Of a DNA stretch of 64,000 nt, positions 1 to 9,159 are shown piece after piece. Each line of letters opens with the position of its first letter. Within the stretch, counting starts at the first letter, position 1. Source of the DNA: Microbulbifer bruguierae (GTDB taxonomy: Bacteria > Pseudomonadota > Gammaproteobacteria > Pseudomonadales > Cellvibrionaceae). Location of the stretch: assembly GCF_029869925.1 (NCBI RefSeq), contig NZ_CP118605.1, forward strand, positions 124,001 to 188,000. The letters run 5' to 3'. The notes below the pieces were generated by a model. It was not told the DNA's origin, ran no database searches, and was given only the letters and a program-made list of their open reading frames with translations. The position numbers and the translations under genes were made by a program.

Positions 1-573
1 GTAAGTCATTTGCTATCCCGTGTCTGACTGTATCAGTAAGAGCTTCATTGTTGCACCTTTGTCACCCGCAGATTAAGTATCAAACTGCTCGATAGGCTTG
101 TCCTTATCGCTGATCGTTCCCTGTCGGTGTGTCCTAAGACTCCAATTGCGCTCACTGCCGCTCAGCATTTTTCGAATTCAGCAACCGGTCGCACTATCCA
201 CTCGTGAAAGCGGATGATAGCCCTGGATATTGCCTGGGATAGCTGAGACCAAGGATCAGCAGTTCCTAGTGGATAGCATCAATGTTTGCTGGTCACCGGT
301 TCGCGAGCTCGGTCAGGCCCTGGAGAAGGTGCATCTGTCGGAGCGCGGGATGGTGTTCGTAGGCGGCGAGGGTAATCACCACCCTGGAAATCCGATTCAG
401 TTCTGAATGGGCCAGCTACTATTCGCACAGAGCTGCCACCGTTAGACGCGCATAATCAGAACTTCGTTGAGGAGGCTTAAGTACCAGAAGTGATAAATTT
501 CCGGTTTCCTTTCTGACACCCTAAGCTAAACATGGTGCCCCGTCCGTTATGCTTGGGTGCTGTGGGAGGCAAT
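1..573. other. Left-edge stretch without a recognised gene
   Basis: No complete gene is seen here. On the plus strand an open stretch of 61 codons (221-406) follows a TAG and ends in TGA. It has no convincing ribosome binding site and I do not recognise the peptide, which contains LGQALEKVHL and ends GNPIQF. It could be the tail of a decayed gene or chance. Confidence 0.3.
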
Positions 574-819
574 ATGAACCTGCAGATTCTCTCTTTAGAG
601 GGACAGTTTTATCTCGTAAGGACGGTAGATGAGTCCGGTTCACACCTCTTAACTGACCGTCGAAACAACCCTTACAGGTTTCATTGTCTTGAGGAGATCC
701 GAGATCACTTCGGGAGGCATAAACTGGAAGAGGTATGGTTGGAACAACATACTCCCTATGAAGAGATGTGTGGATTATCCGACGATACTGGGCCATTAAA
801 AATAAAACTGAGTTGGTAA
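574..819 (+). CDS. DUF6482 family small protein
   Basis: An 81-residue cytoplasmic protein with no signal peptide or membrane segment. The tail reads WLEQHTPYEEMCGL, which matches the conserved (V/E)QHxxxDEMCGL stretch I know from the DUF6482 family of Pseudomonas and marine gammaproteobacteria. The function of that family is unknown. I start at the ATG at 574 because GGGAGGC lies just upstream; an upstream in-frame ATG at 532 would add 14 residues that look non-conserved. It stands alone, with no operon partner. Just after its stop the 13-base motif AGAAGAATATTTG occurs twice in tandem (about 819-845). Confidence 0.65.
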   Translation: MNLQILSLEGQFYLVRTVDESGSHLLTDRRNNPYRFHCLEEIRDHFGRHKLEEVWLEQHTPYEEMCGLSDDTGPLKIKLSW

Positions 820-1005
820 GAAGAATATTTGAGAAGAATATTTGGGGTAAAGAGTAGCGTTTTGACGTAAATTGTTACTCACGAACCGTGTTTACCGAAA
901 TTTTCGATTTCTATCGAAATCTTTAGCTGGATTAGTTAAGCGGCCGATTTACGAAATTCCCTGTTCATCGCGTATCGCGACAAGCCCTGTTCAATCCTCG
1001 TAACT

Positions 1006-1191
1006 TCAAAAGTGGGGAAGCAGTTCAGCCGCGCCCCGCGCGGTCTTATTGAACATACCTGCAAGTTTAAGCTGCCATTTCTTCAGTATTTTATATTGTT
1101 CCTCAGTACCGAATACTTCTGCGGCCAGCTGAATAAACTGCCGGTAGGTCAGGTGTTCGTCGTCGCAGGGCAGGTGCCAGCTCTTGTCCAA
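1006..1191 (-). pseudogene. C-terminal remnant of an NAD-dependent epimerase
   Basis: The frame carries about 60 residues resembling the end of the substrate domain of atypical or extended SDR epimerases: a WHLP stretch, then LTYRQFIQLAAEVFG, then KWQLKLAGMFNK. In that family the same order (TWHLPT, LTxxEFIxLVAEALG, WMLKLAGLFDK) sits some 90 residues before the C-terminus. Here neither the Rossmann half nor the last 30-odd residues is present. The open frame extends upstream to about 1275, but that part does not look homologous. I read it as a gene fragment left by a deletion. A free-standing small gene is unlikely because the only start is a TTG without a binding site. Confidence 0.5.
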
Positions 1192-1312
1192 TCTCGCCGC
1201 TTGCTCCCAGTATTGTTTGCATTCGCTATTACTCTTTGGCCAATGGCTCTTACGAACAGGGTAGGTAGGATATGTTTATTTCCTATCGCGATGGATTGGG
1301 GAACCGAAGTAC

Positions 1313-1783
1313 TTACCCATTCCGCAACATTTCAATATGCGGAATACCATCCTCGTCGTAAGGTTGCGATACCTGCTTGAAGCCCAGATCTCCGTAGAAC
1401 TTTTTCAGATACAGCTGGGCAGAAATACGAATAGGTGCACCTGGGTATTCCCGCTGCGTGTGCTCAATTGCGCATTCCATCAATGCCTTCCCAATGCCAG
1501 TGCCGCGCACCGCTTTACTGGTCAGAACCCGACCGATTGAGGGTTCCGGGTATTTCTTACCGGGAAACACCACGCGCAGGTAGGCGAGGGCGGTGGGGGA
1601 GCTTGTATCGCTGTCCCAACAGACCAGGTGCCAGGCGTGCTGGTCCTTACCGTCCGCATCCTGGTAGGGGCAATCCTGCTCTACGGTAAATACTTCCTGG
1701 CGGACGCGGAGGATTTCATAGAGTTCGCTGGGCGTTAGTTGGTCAAAACTCGACCATTCGAAAGTATAAGGCTGAATCGACAT
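1313..1783 (-). CDS. elaA: ElaA-type GNAT N-acetyltransferase
   Basis: A 156-residue single-domain GCN5-related acetyltransferase. Signature stretches of the ElaA subfamily are visible: LYEILRVRQEVFTVEQDCPYQD near residues 18-40, the acetyl-CoA-binding loop RGTGIGKALM near the middle, and LYLKKFYGDLGF towards the end. The physiological acceptor of ElaA is not settled. The start at 1783 (MSIQPYTFEW) fits the usual N-terminus of the family; the frame is open for 40 further codons upstream, but those residues look unlike the family. No clear operon partner: the epimerase remnant lies downstream and the lipase gene ends 153 bases upstream. Confidence 0.85.
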   Translation of the reverse strand: MSIQPYTFEWSSFDQLTPSELYEILRVRQEVFTVEQDCPYQDADGKDQHAWHLVCWDSDTSSPTALAYLRVVFPGKKYPEPSIGRVLTSKAVRGTGIGKALMECAIEHTQREYPGAPIRISAQLYLKKFYGDLGFKQVSQPYDEDGIPHIEMLRNG

Positions 1784-1936
1784 TGGGAGGGCAGGAGAGA
1801 AATTTGCAATTGATCGCCCAAATATAGCGCTGTCTGCGCGGATAACGAAGCGAGAGGGTGGCACTGAGTGTCGTCTCAGGCTTTTCCATCGGTCCCCAAC
1901 CATCGCCGAGGATGGTTGGGGACCGACGCTATAGGA

Positions 1937-3520
1937 TTATTCGTTTTCTGTAATCGGCTCGAGGGTATCTTCCGCTGGATCGGGACTTTGGCCACCCTTC
2001 GGTGATTGGTAGGCGGTAACTTTGACCGGGCGGAGCACTAACAACTTCAGCAGGTAAGACTCCATACGGTGGTCGCCGATGATGCTGTTCCAGGTCCGCG
2101 CTTTGCGACTGTTGGAAACATCGTCGCTATTCTCGGGGAATCCCAGCTTGCTACGCACAAAGTGGTAGATGTCGAGACTTCTTCCTTTAAGGCGCTTTGC
2201 CAATTCACCTGTAAATGACAGGGCGCTACCCCAATACAGTATCCGAGTTTCTGCTCTGATCAGCGCCAATCTGCGTTTGGAAGGGTTGGGCCAGACGATA
2301 GGGCGTAAATCCCGGGCGTTGGCGACATTCTGGCGAAATTCCTCCGGACCCTTCGCCCCCGGAACTGGGTAGAGGTAGCGGCAATCACCATAGTGGGTGA
2401 AGTCATCGAGGGCGTTATGCCAGGTGTTTCCGGTTTCGTTTTTCTTGGCGAGACGCTTCATTAGATTCCAGGCGGGCTTCGCGAGAGTGAAAAGCCAGGT
2501 CTTGGCTAGCCGGCGTCCTATATTGGTCAGCGATGATCTCAGTGTACCTCCATCGAGCGGAAGCTTGGGTACTGGATCCCAGGCATTGACGTAACGATAA
2601 ATCGGAGTCTGTAACCCGGTGATCGCATTGGGGTTACCTGCCCGGGGAGCCCCGAAGGTATAGCAGGCCGAGAGCTTGTTCGGTGTGCCTAGTTTCCTGC
2701 TGCGGTTTTCCAGGTAGATGGTCAGTAATGCTGCGAGGGCACCACCGAGGCTGTGCCCGGTGATATAGATACGTTTGGCGTCGATACCGTCGATGATTTC
2801 TTCGATGGCCTGGACGCAGGTGGCGAACTGGAACAGGAATCCGCGGTGAAAGCGGCTGTTTTCGGGAAAGGCGTATTCAATGGATTCGGCGAAGTTTACG
2901 CCCGTCGTGGGTTCCGCCTTCGAGCCATCCTTAGCCACCTCTTCCTGCGCTTTCAGGCTCTCTGCCCGGTACTTCTCACATAGCTCCGCAGGCGATACCG
3001 CCCGGGCGCGCAGGTTGGTGCCCCAGTCCGCGGCTGACCCACTGCCGCGGAAACAGATTACCAGGGTCTCGGCCTGTTTTTGTTCTAGAGCTTCAGCGGA
3101 GGAGAAGTGCGCGGCCACGAAACCCTGTGTGTCCGGAATACCTTCAAGTACATCACGTGCATACTCCTTGAGGCTGTCAGAGGCTTCTGAAGTCCGGGTA
3201 TTGAATGTACCCACCAGCGAGTAGCCCGTTGAGTGCAGGAAATTCTCGATTTCCATTGCCCCCTCACTGCCGGGGTCAGGTGTATCGAGCATCAGTGTCT
3301 TTTCGAGTTCGTCCGATTTGGATAGGCAGACGTACTGATCGAAATCGTTGTCTCCCTCTTCAAAGCCTTTGCGGTCCAACTCATCAACCGGGTAATAGGC
3401 AGCTCGACATAGGAAGGCGAAAAGCGCTGCGCGCTCTGGGTTCAGTGTCGCAGTGAGAGTACTGCTATCGAAGTCCAACGCGTCTGTAACGTGGGGGAGG
3501 GGAAATGTTAATTGGCTCAT
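1937..3520 (-). CDS. Class 3 lipase family alpha/beta hydrolase
   Basis: A 527-residue protein with the lipase class 3 fold. The nucleophile elbow reads GHSLGG near residue 258, preceded by the oxyanion-side stretch LVICFRGSGS near 155-165. After it come YTFGAPRAGN and YVNAWDPVPKLP, which hold the expected acidic residue, and a later HNALDDFTHYGDC supplies the likely catalytic His. No signal peptide is evident, so it is either cytosolic or exported by another route. It is longer than the minimal class 3 domain: an N-terminal section of about 130 residues and a charged C-terminal tail of about 120 are extra. The start at 3520 has AGGA about nine bases upstream. The natural ester substrate cannot be told from sequence. 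Confidence 0.8.
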   Translation of the reverse strand: MSQLTFPLPHVTDALDFDSSTLTATLNPERAALFAFLCRAAYYPVDELDRKGFEEGDNDFDQYVCLSKSDELEKTLMLDTPDPGSEGAMEIENFLHSTGYSLVGTFNTRTSEASDSLKEYARDVLEGIPDTQGFVAAHFSSAEALEQKQAETLVICFRGSGSAADWGTNLRARAVSPAELCEKYRAESLKAQEEVAKDGSKAEPTTGVNFAESIEYAFPENSRFHRGFLFQFATCVQAIEEIIDGIDAKRIYITGHSLGGALAALLTIYLENRSRKLGTPNKLSACYTFGAPRAGNPNAITGLQTPIYRYVNAWDPVPKLPLDGGTLRSSLTNIGRRLAKTWLFTLAKPAWNLMKRLAKKNETGNTWHNALDDFTHYGDCRYLYPVPGAKGPEEFRQNVANARDLRPIVWPNPSKRRLALIRAETRILYWGSALSFTGELAKRLKGRSLDIYHFVRSKLGFPENSDDVSNSRKARTWNSIIGDHRMESYLLKLLVLRPVKVTAYQSPKGGQSPDPAEDTLEPITENE

Positions 3521-3903
3521 TGTTGTCCATCCTTGGATATTTGGAAAATCCTCGCATGAACTAGACCGGCTTTAAAGAGGCAGGATTGCTGGGTGTCGAA
3601 TGGTCTGCCACGGGCTTCAATTTTCTTCGGTTTTGGCGGTTAATAGTTCCAATGCGCATTACGCTCGCGGGTACATGAGACATGGCTATAAAGAAATTGT
3701 GTCAAATATGAAAAATATATTGAAAGCAGAAGTTGCGTTCTATTGATTAGGCGTGTTTTGAATGCAGTGCTGAGTTCGTACTTTTGGCTCAATTCAAAAT
3801 GGTGATAGTGAACGCGGAGGTTCAATTTCGTGACAAGTCAGTTTTCGCTGAAAAATAAATAAGTGCTTCAGACGCACAAGATTATTTACGAGCTATTTCA
3901 CTT
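3521..3903. other. Intergenic stretch, no gene seen
   Basis: From here base composition drifts to AT-rich. A 61-codon frame on the minus strand (3640-3825) lacks a binding site and any recognisable motif. I see no RNA gene or terminator. Confidence 0.4.
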
Positions 3904-4329
3904 TCAATTTGTATTCGGAGTTAGATTTTTGTCAGAAAAAAGTGACCTGTATGATTCAAAGGGTGCGATATTAGGGTGGTGTTCTGAATAGAAATAGGAG
4001 TTTTGGTATTTTATGATGGCCGGAGTGTTATTGCTTGGGTAGTTTGTCGATAGCTTTAGGGGCTCTTTGGTGGAGAAAAATATTTCTATCGATAGTTGAG
4101 TGGTGGTGTATGAAGCGTAATCGGTATCTGATTTTTTGGCTTTTTCTATCCAGCTCTTGATCTCAGATATAGAGTCTCGATCTCGTATGAGATCAATTTT
4201 TTGTGGGCTTTCGAGCTTTATGTAATATATGTCACTATGGATTTCCGACCTTAACTCTTTCGAAGGCTCTTGGCCGCATGCGTTTATGAGGAGAAGAAGT
4301 GTAGTGGCTAATAGTAAGTTAAATTTCAT
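3904..4329 (-). CDS. Small lipoprotein of unknown function
   Basis: A 141-residue predicted lipoprotein. MKF is followed by a hydrophobic stretch and the lipobox INAC, so the mature protein begins at a lipidated Cys near residue 18; the next residue is Gly, giving no inner-membrane retention signal. The start at 4329 is chosen because AGGTGA lies five bases upstream. The rest is hydrophilic with no motif I recognise. It lies in the AT-rich tract downstream of the RHS toxin gene, where orphan immunity genes often collect, so an immunity-like or cell-surface role is possible. That is inference from position only. Confidence 0.55.
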   Translation of the reverse strand: MKFNLLLATTLLLLINACGQEPSKELRSEIHSDIYYIKLESPQKIDLIRDRDSISEIKSWIEKAKKSDTDYASYTTTQLSIEIFFSTKEPLKLSTNYPSNNTPAIIKYQNSYFYSEHHPNIAPFESYRSLFSDKNLTPNTN

Positions 4330-5042
4330 GCGGTCACCTGGGGTTATCATTTCTCGCTCTATTCGAAATCACTTTTCATTTCTAGGTTTAGGTTTTTATA
4401 TTTTTTAATTTTTGGGTTTTCGTCGATAATATAAATATCTATAAATACAATTTTTTTCGCGGCTCGCATGAAATCTCTCATATTTGCAAGTCTAATTTTT
4501 TTGTCTGTGTTATAAAAGTTTCTTGAAAATTTTGCATATTCATTTTAAATAAAGTTTTCGAGAAGGTTTATCCAATTTTGTTTTTATTGACCTTTATCGT
4601 AATTTGTTAGAGTGGAAATTATAGCTGCTCTATGAGTAGAAATGTTTCTTTTTCTTGTTGGTCTGTATTTTCATGATCCAGTAGGTCAGCGATCGATTCA
4701 ATTAGTTTTTTTGAATTTTTTCACACATGAAAACCTTCTTTTTTATAGTGATAATAAGTTATTTTAAGGGTTACATATTTTTATGTTGCTCGTCGTCCAT
4801 AGGTAAATTAAAGTCTTTTGTAAGTGTTTTTGTTTAAATTGGAGATTATTGATGTCGATTTTTTGGTTGCAGCGCAGGTGACTGTGCTCGAGGAATTCAT
4901 TAGCATCTAATTACGGTCGTGGATAATTTTAGTTTCATGTTAAGTGCAAGTATTCCTTTTTCTAGATTTTATCGATCAATTTGTGGATCAGCTTATAGTT
5001 CTCTGATTTATTTTGTGATCAAAGTCGAAATTTTTCTTCCCA
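4330..5042. other. AT-rich intergenic tract
   Basis: About 700 bases rich in T and A runs. A plus-strand frame (4919-5173) exists but overlaps the downstream minus-strand gene and has no ribosome binding site. No terminator or RNA gene is evident. Confidence 0.4.
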
Positions 5043-5834
5043 TTAATTGCTGTTTTTACTCTCTCTACTATGGGTGGCAGGTTGCTTTCCCAAGAACCTT
5101 TCTCGGATTTCGTCAATATTTATTGCTTCTTTTTGGGGTGGAACATAGATTATTTTTATGTAAGTGTGATTGAGGACTTCGTAGTATGCGTTAACGACTA
5201 GTTTATCATTAATCGTCTGTATGACGAATAAGCCTCGTATGTTATTGGTTTTAAATGATGTGTAGTTGGAATGGTTTTTAGGTATATCTTTGAGTCTTAA
5301 AAGCGCAAGGTATTCAATATCTTTAGTTCTGCTTTCATTGCTGCACAGTATGTCGGTACCAGAAATTTTAGATGCGGATATTCTGTAGGTTATTGAGGTG
5401 TTTCCATGTTTGTTTATTGATTTTTCTGGGGTGACGATTTCTTCATTTGATAAATAAGAAAAAACAGGATCCAGTCTTGGGTTTTCTGACAAATATTTAT
5501 ATATGCTGGTTAGGTTTTCTGAGCCTGCCTCTAAATATACTCTTCCTCCGCCATTTGATATTTTTTGAATGTTTAAAATATCTTGAGATACTCGCATTTT
5601 TCTTATTAAGTCCTGTATGTCAATTTCGATATTTTCTAGAAGTATGGTGGAGAAATTTTCATCTTCTAATTCTATATTTTTTGCTTTAGCATCAAAGTCA
5701 ACTGTTGGTGATGCCAGGATTTTTTGTTTTTCATTTTTACAGTGTTCAATCCAACCTGGTTTTTCATCACCTATTGTAGGTTGACAAGCTGTAGATAAGA
5801 TCATGCATGTTAAAAAATATAGATTTCTCATCAA
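5043..5834 (-). CDS. Lipoprotein of unknown function
   Basis: A 263-residue predicted lipoprotein: MMRNLYF, a hydrophobic core, then the lipobox STAC, placing the lipidated Cys near residue 17. The body is rich in Asn, Lys, Ile and Glu, as expected for the AT-rich setting, and ends in a basic, polar tail. No domain is recognised. It resembles in style, though not obviously in sequence, the lipoprotein overlapping the RHS gene at 8485-9159. A displaced immunity gene is a reasonable guess; an unrelated surface lipoprotein is the alternative. Confidence 0.55.
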   Translation of the reverse strand: MMRNLYFLTCMILSTACQPTIGDEKPGWIEHCKNEKQKILASPTVDFDAKAKNIELEDENFSTILLENIEIDIQDLIRKMRVSQDILNIQKISNGGGRVYLEAGSENLTSIYKYLSENPRLDPVFSYLSNEEIVTPEKSINKHGNTSITYRISASKISGTDILCSNESRTKDIEYLALLRLKDIPKNHSNYTSFKTNNIRGLFVIQTINDKLVVNAYYEVLNHTYIKIIYVPPQKEAINIDEIRERFLGKQPATHSRESKNSN

Positions 5835-6316
5835 ATATATCCCGGATCACAACTAAAGTTGCATTCATATAGGTTCCTGTTCGAGTCGCCATGTGTTTGG
5901 TTAAACTGTTCAATCATATTGTAATTTTGGATTCGAAATCTGTGTGTCTTTATTAGAGATGCTCACGTATTTTTCTAATATCCTTTAATGTGTATTTGCT
6001 ATTTTCGTGATGGAGACAATAGGATTGGTTAATTTAAGTGCGTGTTTCTGAAAAATATCAAAATTAAATGCCATGTGAGCTAGGGTAGATTCTTCGTTTT
6101 TGTTGGGAGGTTTTAAGATGCAGCTGAGTTTTTTCTGCTTGTCCTGAATTTCGGTACGGTATATGTGTAAAAGTAAAACTTGGATGTGCTCAGAATTGTG
6201 TTGCCGCATTAGTAAATGTCTGAAAAATGGTTGGTCGTCTATCAGGCGGTGTTTTTACGTCTGCTGTTACCGATGATGTAATTCGCTTATGATTTCCAGT
6301 AAATTTGTGTCAGAAT
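5835..6316. other. AT-rich stretch with one doubtful small frame
   Basis: A 74-codon minus-strand frame lies at 5985-6209. It has no family likeness and only weak upstream purines, so I do not call it a gene; it could be the end of a decayed toxin or immunity gene. Nothing else is seen. Confidence 0.3.
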
Positions 6317-6922
6317 TTAATTATGTTTTAATAATGTGCGCTCTAGATTTACATATACAAGAGCTGTACAAAGAAACTCTTGCCTTTTTCCCTCTGTAAA
6401 GCTACTAATGCTCGGATTTCTTGAGAGTAAATTTTCTTCAAATTTATTTACTAGCCAGCCTCCACATTCGGTGCTTTTCCTTTCAGATTTTCTATCTATA
6501 AGAAACCAGCTAATTTTAAATTCATCAATAGAAATTATGCTAACTATAAATTTCACATCATACTTCCACGGCATAAGGTATAACCGAGTTCGTATACACC
6601 AAGGAAGGGTTTCACTGATCTCTACAGCTTTTTTTAGACTGTTTTGATTGTTATCAATTTTCCATTTTATGATTAAGTGTTTTGGGATTTTACTAATGGT
6701 ACCGCTCACGTCTATTCGCTCACCTGCGTGTAGTGGTTCGAATCCGTGAGTGGCTACGATATGATTATGGTCATCAAGTACACTAAATAACGGTAGAATA
6801 TTTGGTGAACTGTTTTGATATATAAACTCGGGCGTTTGAGGCCAAAATTTTCTGTATGAAATAAATATCGAAATACAAAAAACGATTGCTATAGTGTAGG
6901 GGGTTTTTTGTGACAGGCTCAT
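6317..6922 (-). CDS. Membrane-anchored protein, related to 7313-7825
   Basis: A 201-residue protein with one hydrophobic segment at residues 8-24, acting as an uncleaved anchor or signal, and the remainder outside the cytoplasm. Internal stretches IPKHLIIKWK and CGGWLVNKFEEN line up in order and spacing with IPKYLLVSL and CNGYIFDKYID of the next gene, so the two look like diverged paralogues. No named family is certain; a weak likeness to DUF2931-type exported proteins is possible. The ATG at 6922 has only a weak GGAAAA upstream. The setting downstream of a polymorphic toxin suggests an immunity-type gene, by inference. Confidence 0.45.
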   Translation of the reverse strand: MSLSQKTPYTIAIVFCISIFISYRKFWPQTPEFIYQNSSPNILPLFSVLDDHNHIVATHGFEPLHAGERIDVSGTISKIPKHLIIKWKIDNNQNSLKKAVEISETLPWCIRTRLYLMPWKYDVKFIVSIISIDEFKISWFLIDRKSERKSTECGGWLVNKFEENLLSRNPSISSFTEGKRQEFLCTALVYVNLERTLLKHN

Positions 6923-7312
6923 AAATTATTTGGTGGTTTTCCGCATCGATAATTTTCGGAAAAAATTGAAGTGTATTTAGATTTGTATAATCATGAGTTA
7001 ATTTTTCCACTGCGTTCTAGCCTCATAGACTAATTCAAGTTACTTCGTTAAATTTTAAATCATTGTTTATTTGAATGGATTGGGGCGGGTTTGAATGCTT
7101 CCATAAATAGCTCTCATGAGATTTTTGTCGAACTTTGATTTTATATCCGTTATATCGAATAGGATTATTTAGCATTGCTTTTGTTTAAGTCCCATTTTCT
7201 TTTTTGTTTAAGGTAAAATAATTCATTACATCGAAAAGTTGCTTCTGTGCTAAAGTCGAAATACTTGGGAGATTTGTAGGGCTCAATATTTCCTCTTTCC
7301 AAGTCCAATTTT
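6923..7312. other. AT-rich gap between two related genes
   Basis: No supported gene. A minus-strand frame at 7165-7389 overlaps the end of the next gene in another frame and would extend it by about 50 codons if a frameshift were present. I see no binding site for it. Confidence 0.3.
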
Positions 7313-7825
7313 TTATCTTTCCTGATAAGCTCTCCATTTTTCCATTCGTTTTTTGATAAGAGGTTTGGCCTTGTCAATATACTTGTCAAAAATATAGCCG
7401 TTACAGTCGATAGCCCTTCTTTCAGAATTAACTTTTTTCCAGGAAAGTTTCATACTTTCATCAGTTAAATAACTAACAAATATTGCTCCATTAAAATTTC
7501 GAATTATGTCCTCTCCCAAGTAAATTTTTCTCTGTGAGTGTGCGGATGTTTTTCCTGGGGTTAGCGAAACCAATAGGTATTTTGGTATGGCTTTGACCGA
7601 AATGCTCCCGCTTTTGTATTCATTTGGGCGGATTGGGGTTTCATCCTCAAAGGGGTACATTAATAGCTCGTTGTTATCATCCCATATTTTTACATTATAT
7701 AAGTCATGCGCGGAATCATTATGGAATGTCAAGCCGATGAGCTTTTCGCAGGCGATCACTTGTCTTGGGGCAGAGGTTAGGGAAAGCAAAAAACATAGGG
7801 GTGCAAAATATTTAAGAAGCTTCAC
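7313..7825 (-). CDS. Exported protein, related to 6317-6922
   Basis: A 170-residue protein with a signal peptide: basic MKLLK, hydrophobic core, likely cleavage near residue 25 before a Cys (VIACEKL). The GTG start at 7825 is supported by AAGGAG seven bases upstream. The body has the ordered stretches IPKYLLVSL and CNGYIFDKYID shared with the neighbour at 6317-6922, pointing to a duplicated family. It ends in a Lys/Arg-rich tail. The function is unknown. Both genes may be immunity proteins left behind by earlier RHS toxin tips, but no matching orphan toxin is visible between them. Confidence 0.55.
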   Translation of the reverse strand: MKLLKYFAPLCFLLSLTSAPRQVIACEKLIGLTFHNDSAHDLYNVKIWDDNNELLMYPFEDETPIRPNEYKSGSISVKAIPKYLLVSLTPGKTSAHSQRKIYLGEDIIRNFNGAIFVSYLTDESMKLSWKKVNSERRAIDCNGYIFDKYIDKAKPLIKKRMEKWRAYQER

Positions 7826-7905
7826 TCTAAGACTCCTTGGTTCTTAAGTCATTTCTCACATGTTTCCATATTTACTGTGCCTCATACGTTTTTTCATAAT
7901 TTTCA

Positions 7906-8356
7906 TTAATCATATGTTCTAGGTTCGGGAATTGAGGTGCGGTGATTTGGTGTTTTTTGGGCGACACTACCCTTTGACACGATCCTAAGATGTGTATGCA
8001 GACCTCCGTCGTTGGCTTTATCCGCGCAAATCATCTGATAGATCGTAGGGTGTAGCGGAACGCCTGCGTGCCTCTTCAAGTAGATCACAGCCTGCTGCGG
8101 ACTCAACTCTTGACGGATTAAAACCTCTAACTGTCGCCGCACTTCATCGGTCACTTTCCTCGCCCTATTGGCCTCGCGTCGTCTGCCATCTGGGAGTCTA
8201 TGGGCTTGACCGAGGCGATATCCTCCGACGAAGTTCTCGGCTGATCGTCGATGGATGTCTTTCCTGTAGTTCTGCTATTTCTGCTTGTGAGTGCCCGGCT
8301 TTTCTCAGGCTGTAAATCTAGTATCGTTCGTGCTCGGTCAGCTGGTAGTAGCTCAT
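7906..8356 (-). pseudogene. Broken IS30-family transposase
   Basis: Reading the minus strand from 8356 gives MSYYQLTEHERY, an in-frame TAG, then IYSLRKAGHSQAEIAEL, which is the N-terminal helix-turn-helix of IS30 transposases. After at least one frameshift the frame at 8154-7906 resumes with TDEVRRQLEVLIRQELSP, then TIYQMICADKAN and LHTHLRIVSK, the expected next segments. The DDE catalytic domain is absent. It is therefore inactive: one stop, frameshifts and a large 3' deletion. I did not find terminal inverted repeats. It marks past transposition in the AT-rich tract beside the RHS gene. Confidence 0.8.
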
Positions 8357-8484
8357 CAGCGCTTTTTTCTTGGTAGGGAGAGGCGCCGATTCTACCAGCT
8401 GGCATCTCTCTTACCAATTGCACTTATTATCCGAAACCGCGTAATCTTAAGTCGGCTATTCTTGGAATAATGCCGTTTGGGTTT

Positions 8485-9159
8485 CTATTTATTATAGCTA
8501 ACAGCCTTTATTAAAACATTCTTATCATCAGCTATGGTGACAAATACAATTCCATCGTGAAGCTGATAGGCTAACCCTGAGCCATATAGTTGAATGTTCT
8601 CTACTTGAGTGGCAGACATGGTTGCAGCGATCAAAGTTTCCTCGATATAAATCTGAGACCATATTTTGGATAATTCAGATTCGCAATCAATTTTATTGTC
8701 GGTATCTTTCAGGTATGTTTTGAGTTGATTTTTAAAGGATGTTTTTTCAATGAATTTTTTCAGTGCTCTACCTTCGCTATTGGATATTTTGAATATGTTG
8801 TCAATAATTTTCTTAAAATGTGATTGGTTTAGATTGATAAACAATATTTCCGTAATGCTCTCCGAAAATTCAATGGTAACTATTTGGTATTTAGATGTGA
8901 GATCTTGATTTGTCGAAATTAAATTCTTTCCAAGTACGGGGATTTCAATGGAGTTGTAAGTGTAGATTGGAAGAGTTGTATATCTTTGGGTATAACCTTC
9001 AGCCTTTAGCCAACCGGGCTTTGGTAGAGATTTTGAATTGTAGTATGAAAGTTCTTCACATATATTTTGGAGTTCTTTTTGCATTTCCATTTGAGGTTTG
9101 TTTTCGCAGCTACAGGTGAAAAATATAAAAAAACAAGCTGTTAATGTTTTATTAATCAT
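8485..9159 (-). CDS. Lipoprotein, likely immunity partner of the RHS toxin
   Basis: A 224-residue predicted lipoprotein with a lipobox ending in Cys within the first 19 residues (TCSCEN). Its ATG overlaps the stop of the RHS gene (ATGA at 9156-9159), so the two are translationally coupled. In RHS and other polymorphic toxin systems the small gene directly after the toxin encodes the cognate immunity protein, and a lipoprotein suggests the toxin acts in the periplasm or envelope, or enters from there. There is no recognised domain; composition is Asn/Lys/Ile-rich and AT-rich like the toxin tip. The role as immunity is inferred from position and coupling only. Confidence 0.6.
   Translation of the reverse strand: MINKTLTACFFIFFTCSCENKPQMEMQKELQNICEELSYYNSKSLPKPGWLKAEGYTQRYTTLPIYTYNSIEIPVLGKNLISTNQDLTSKYQIVTIEFSESITEILFINLNQSHFKKIIDNIFKISNSEGRALKKFIEKTSFKNQLKTYLKDTDNKIDCESELSKIWSQIYIEETLIAATMSATQVENIQLYGSGLAYQLHDGIVFVTIADDKNVLIKAVSYNK

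Noticed and set aside
3640..3825. A 61-codon minus-strand frame
   Set aside because: No ribosome binding site, no motif, and AT-rich sequence in which such frames arise by chance.
7165..7389. A frame overlapping the end of the gene at 7313
   Set aside because: Could be a frameshifted extension, but the 7313 gene already has a sensible end and the related gene at 6317 does not show a matching tail.
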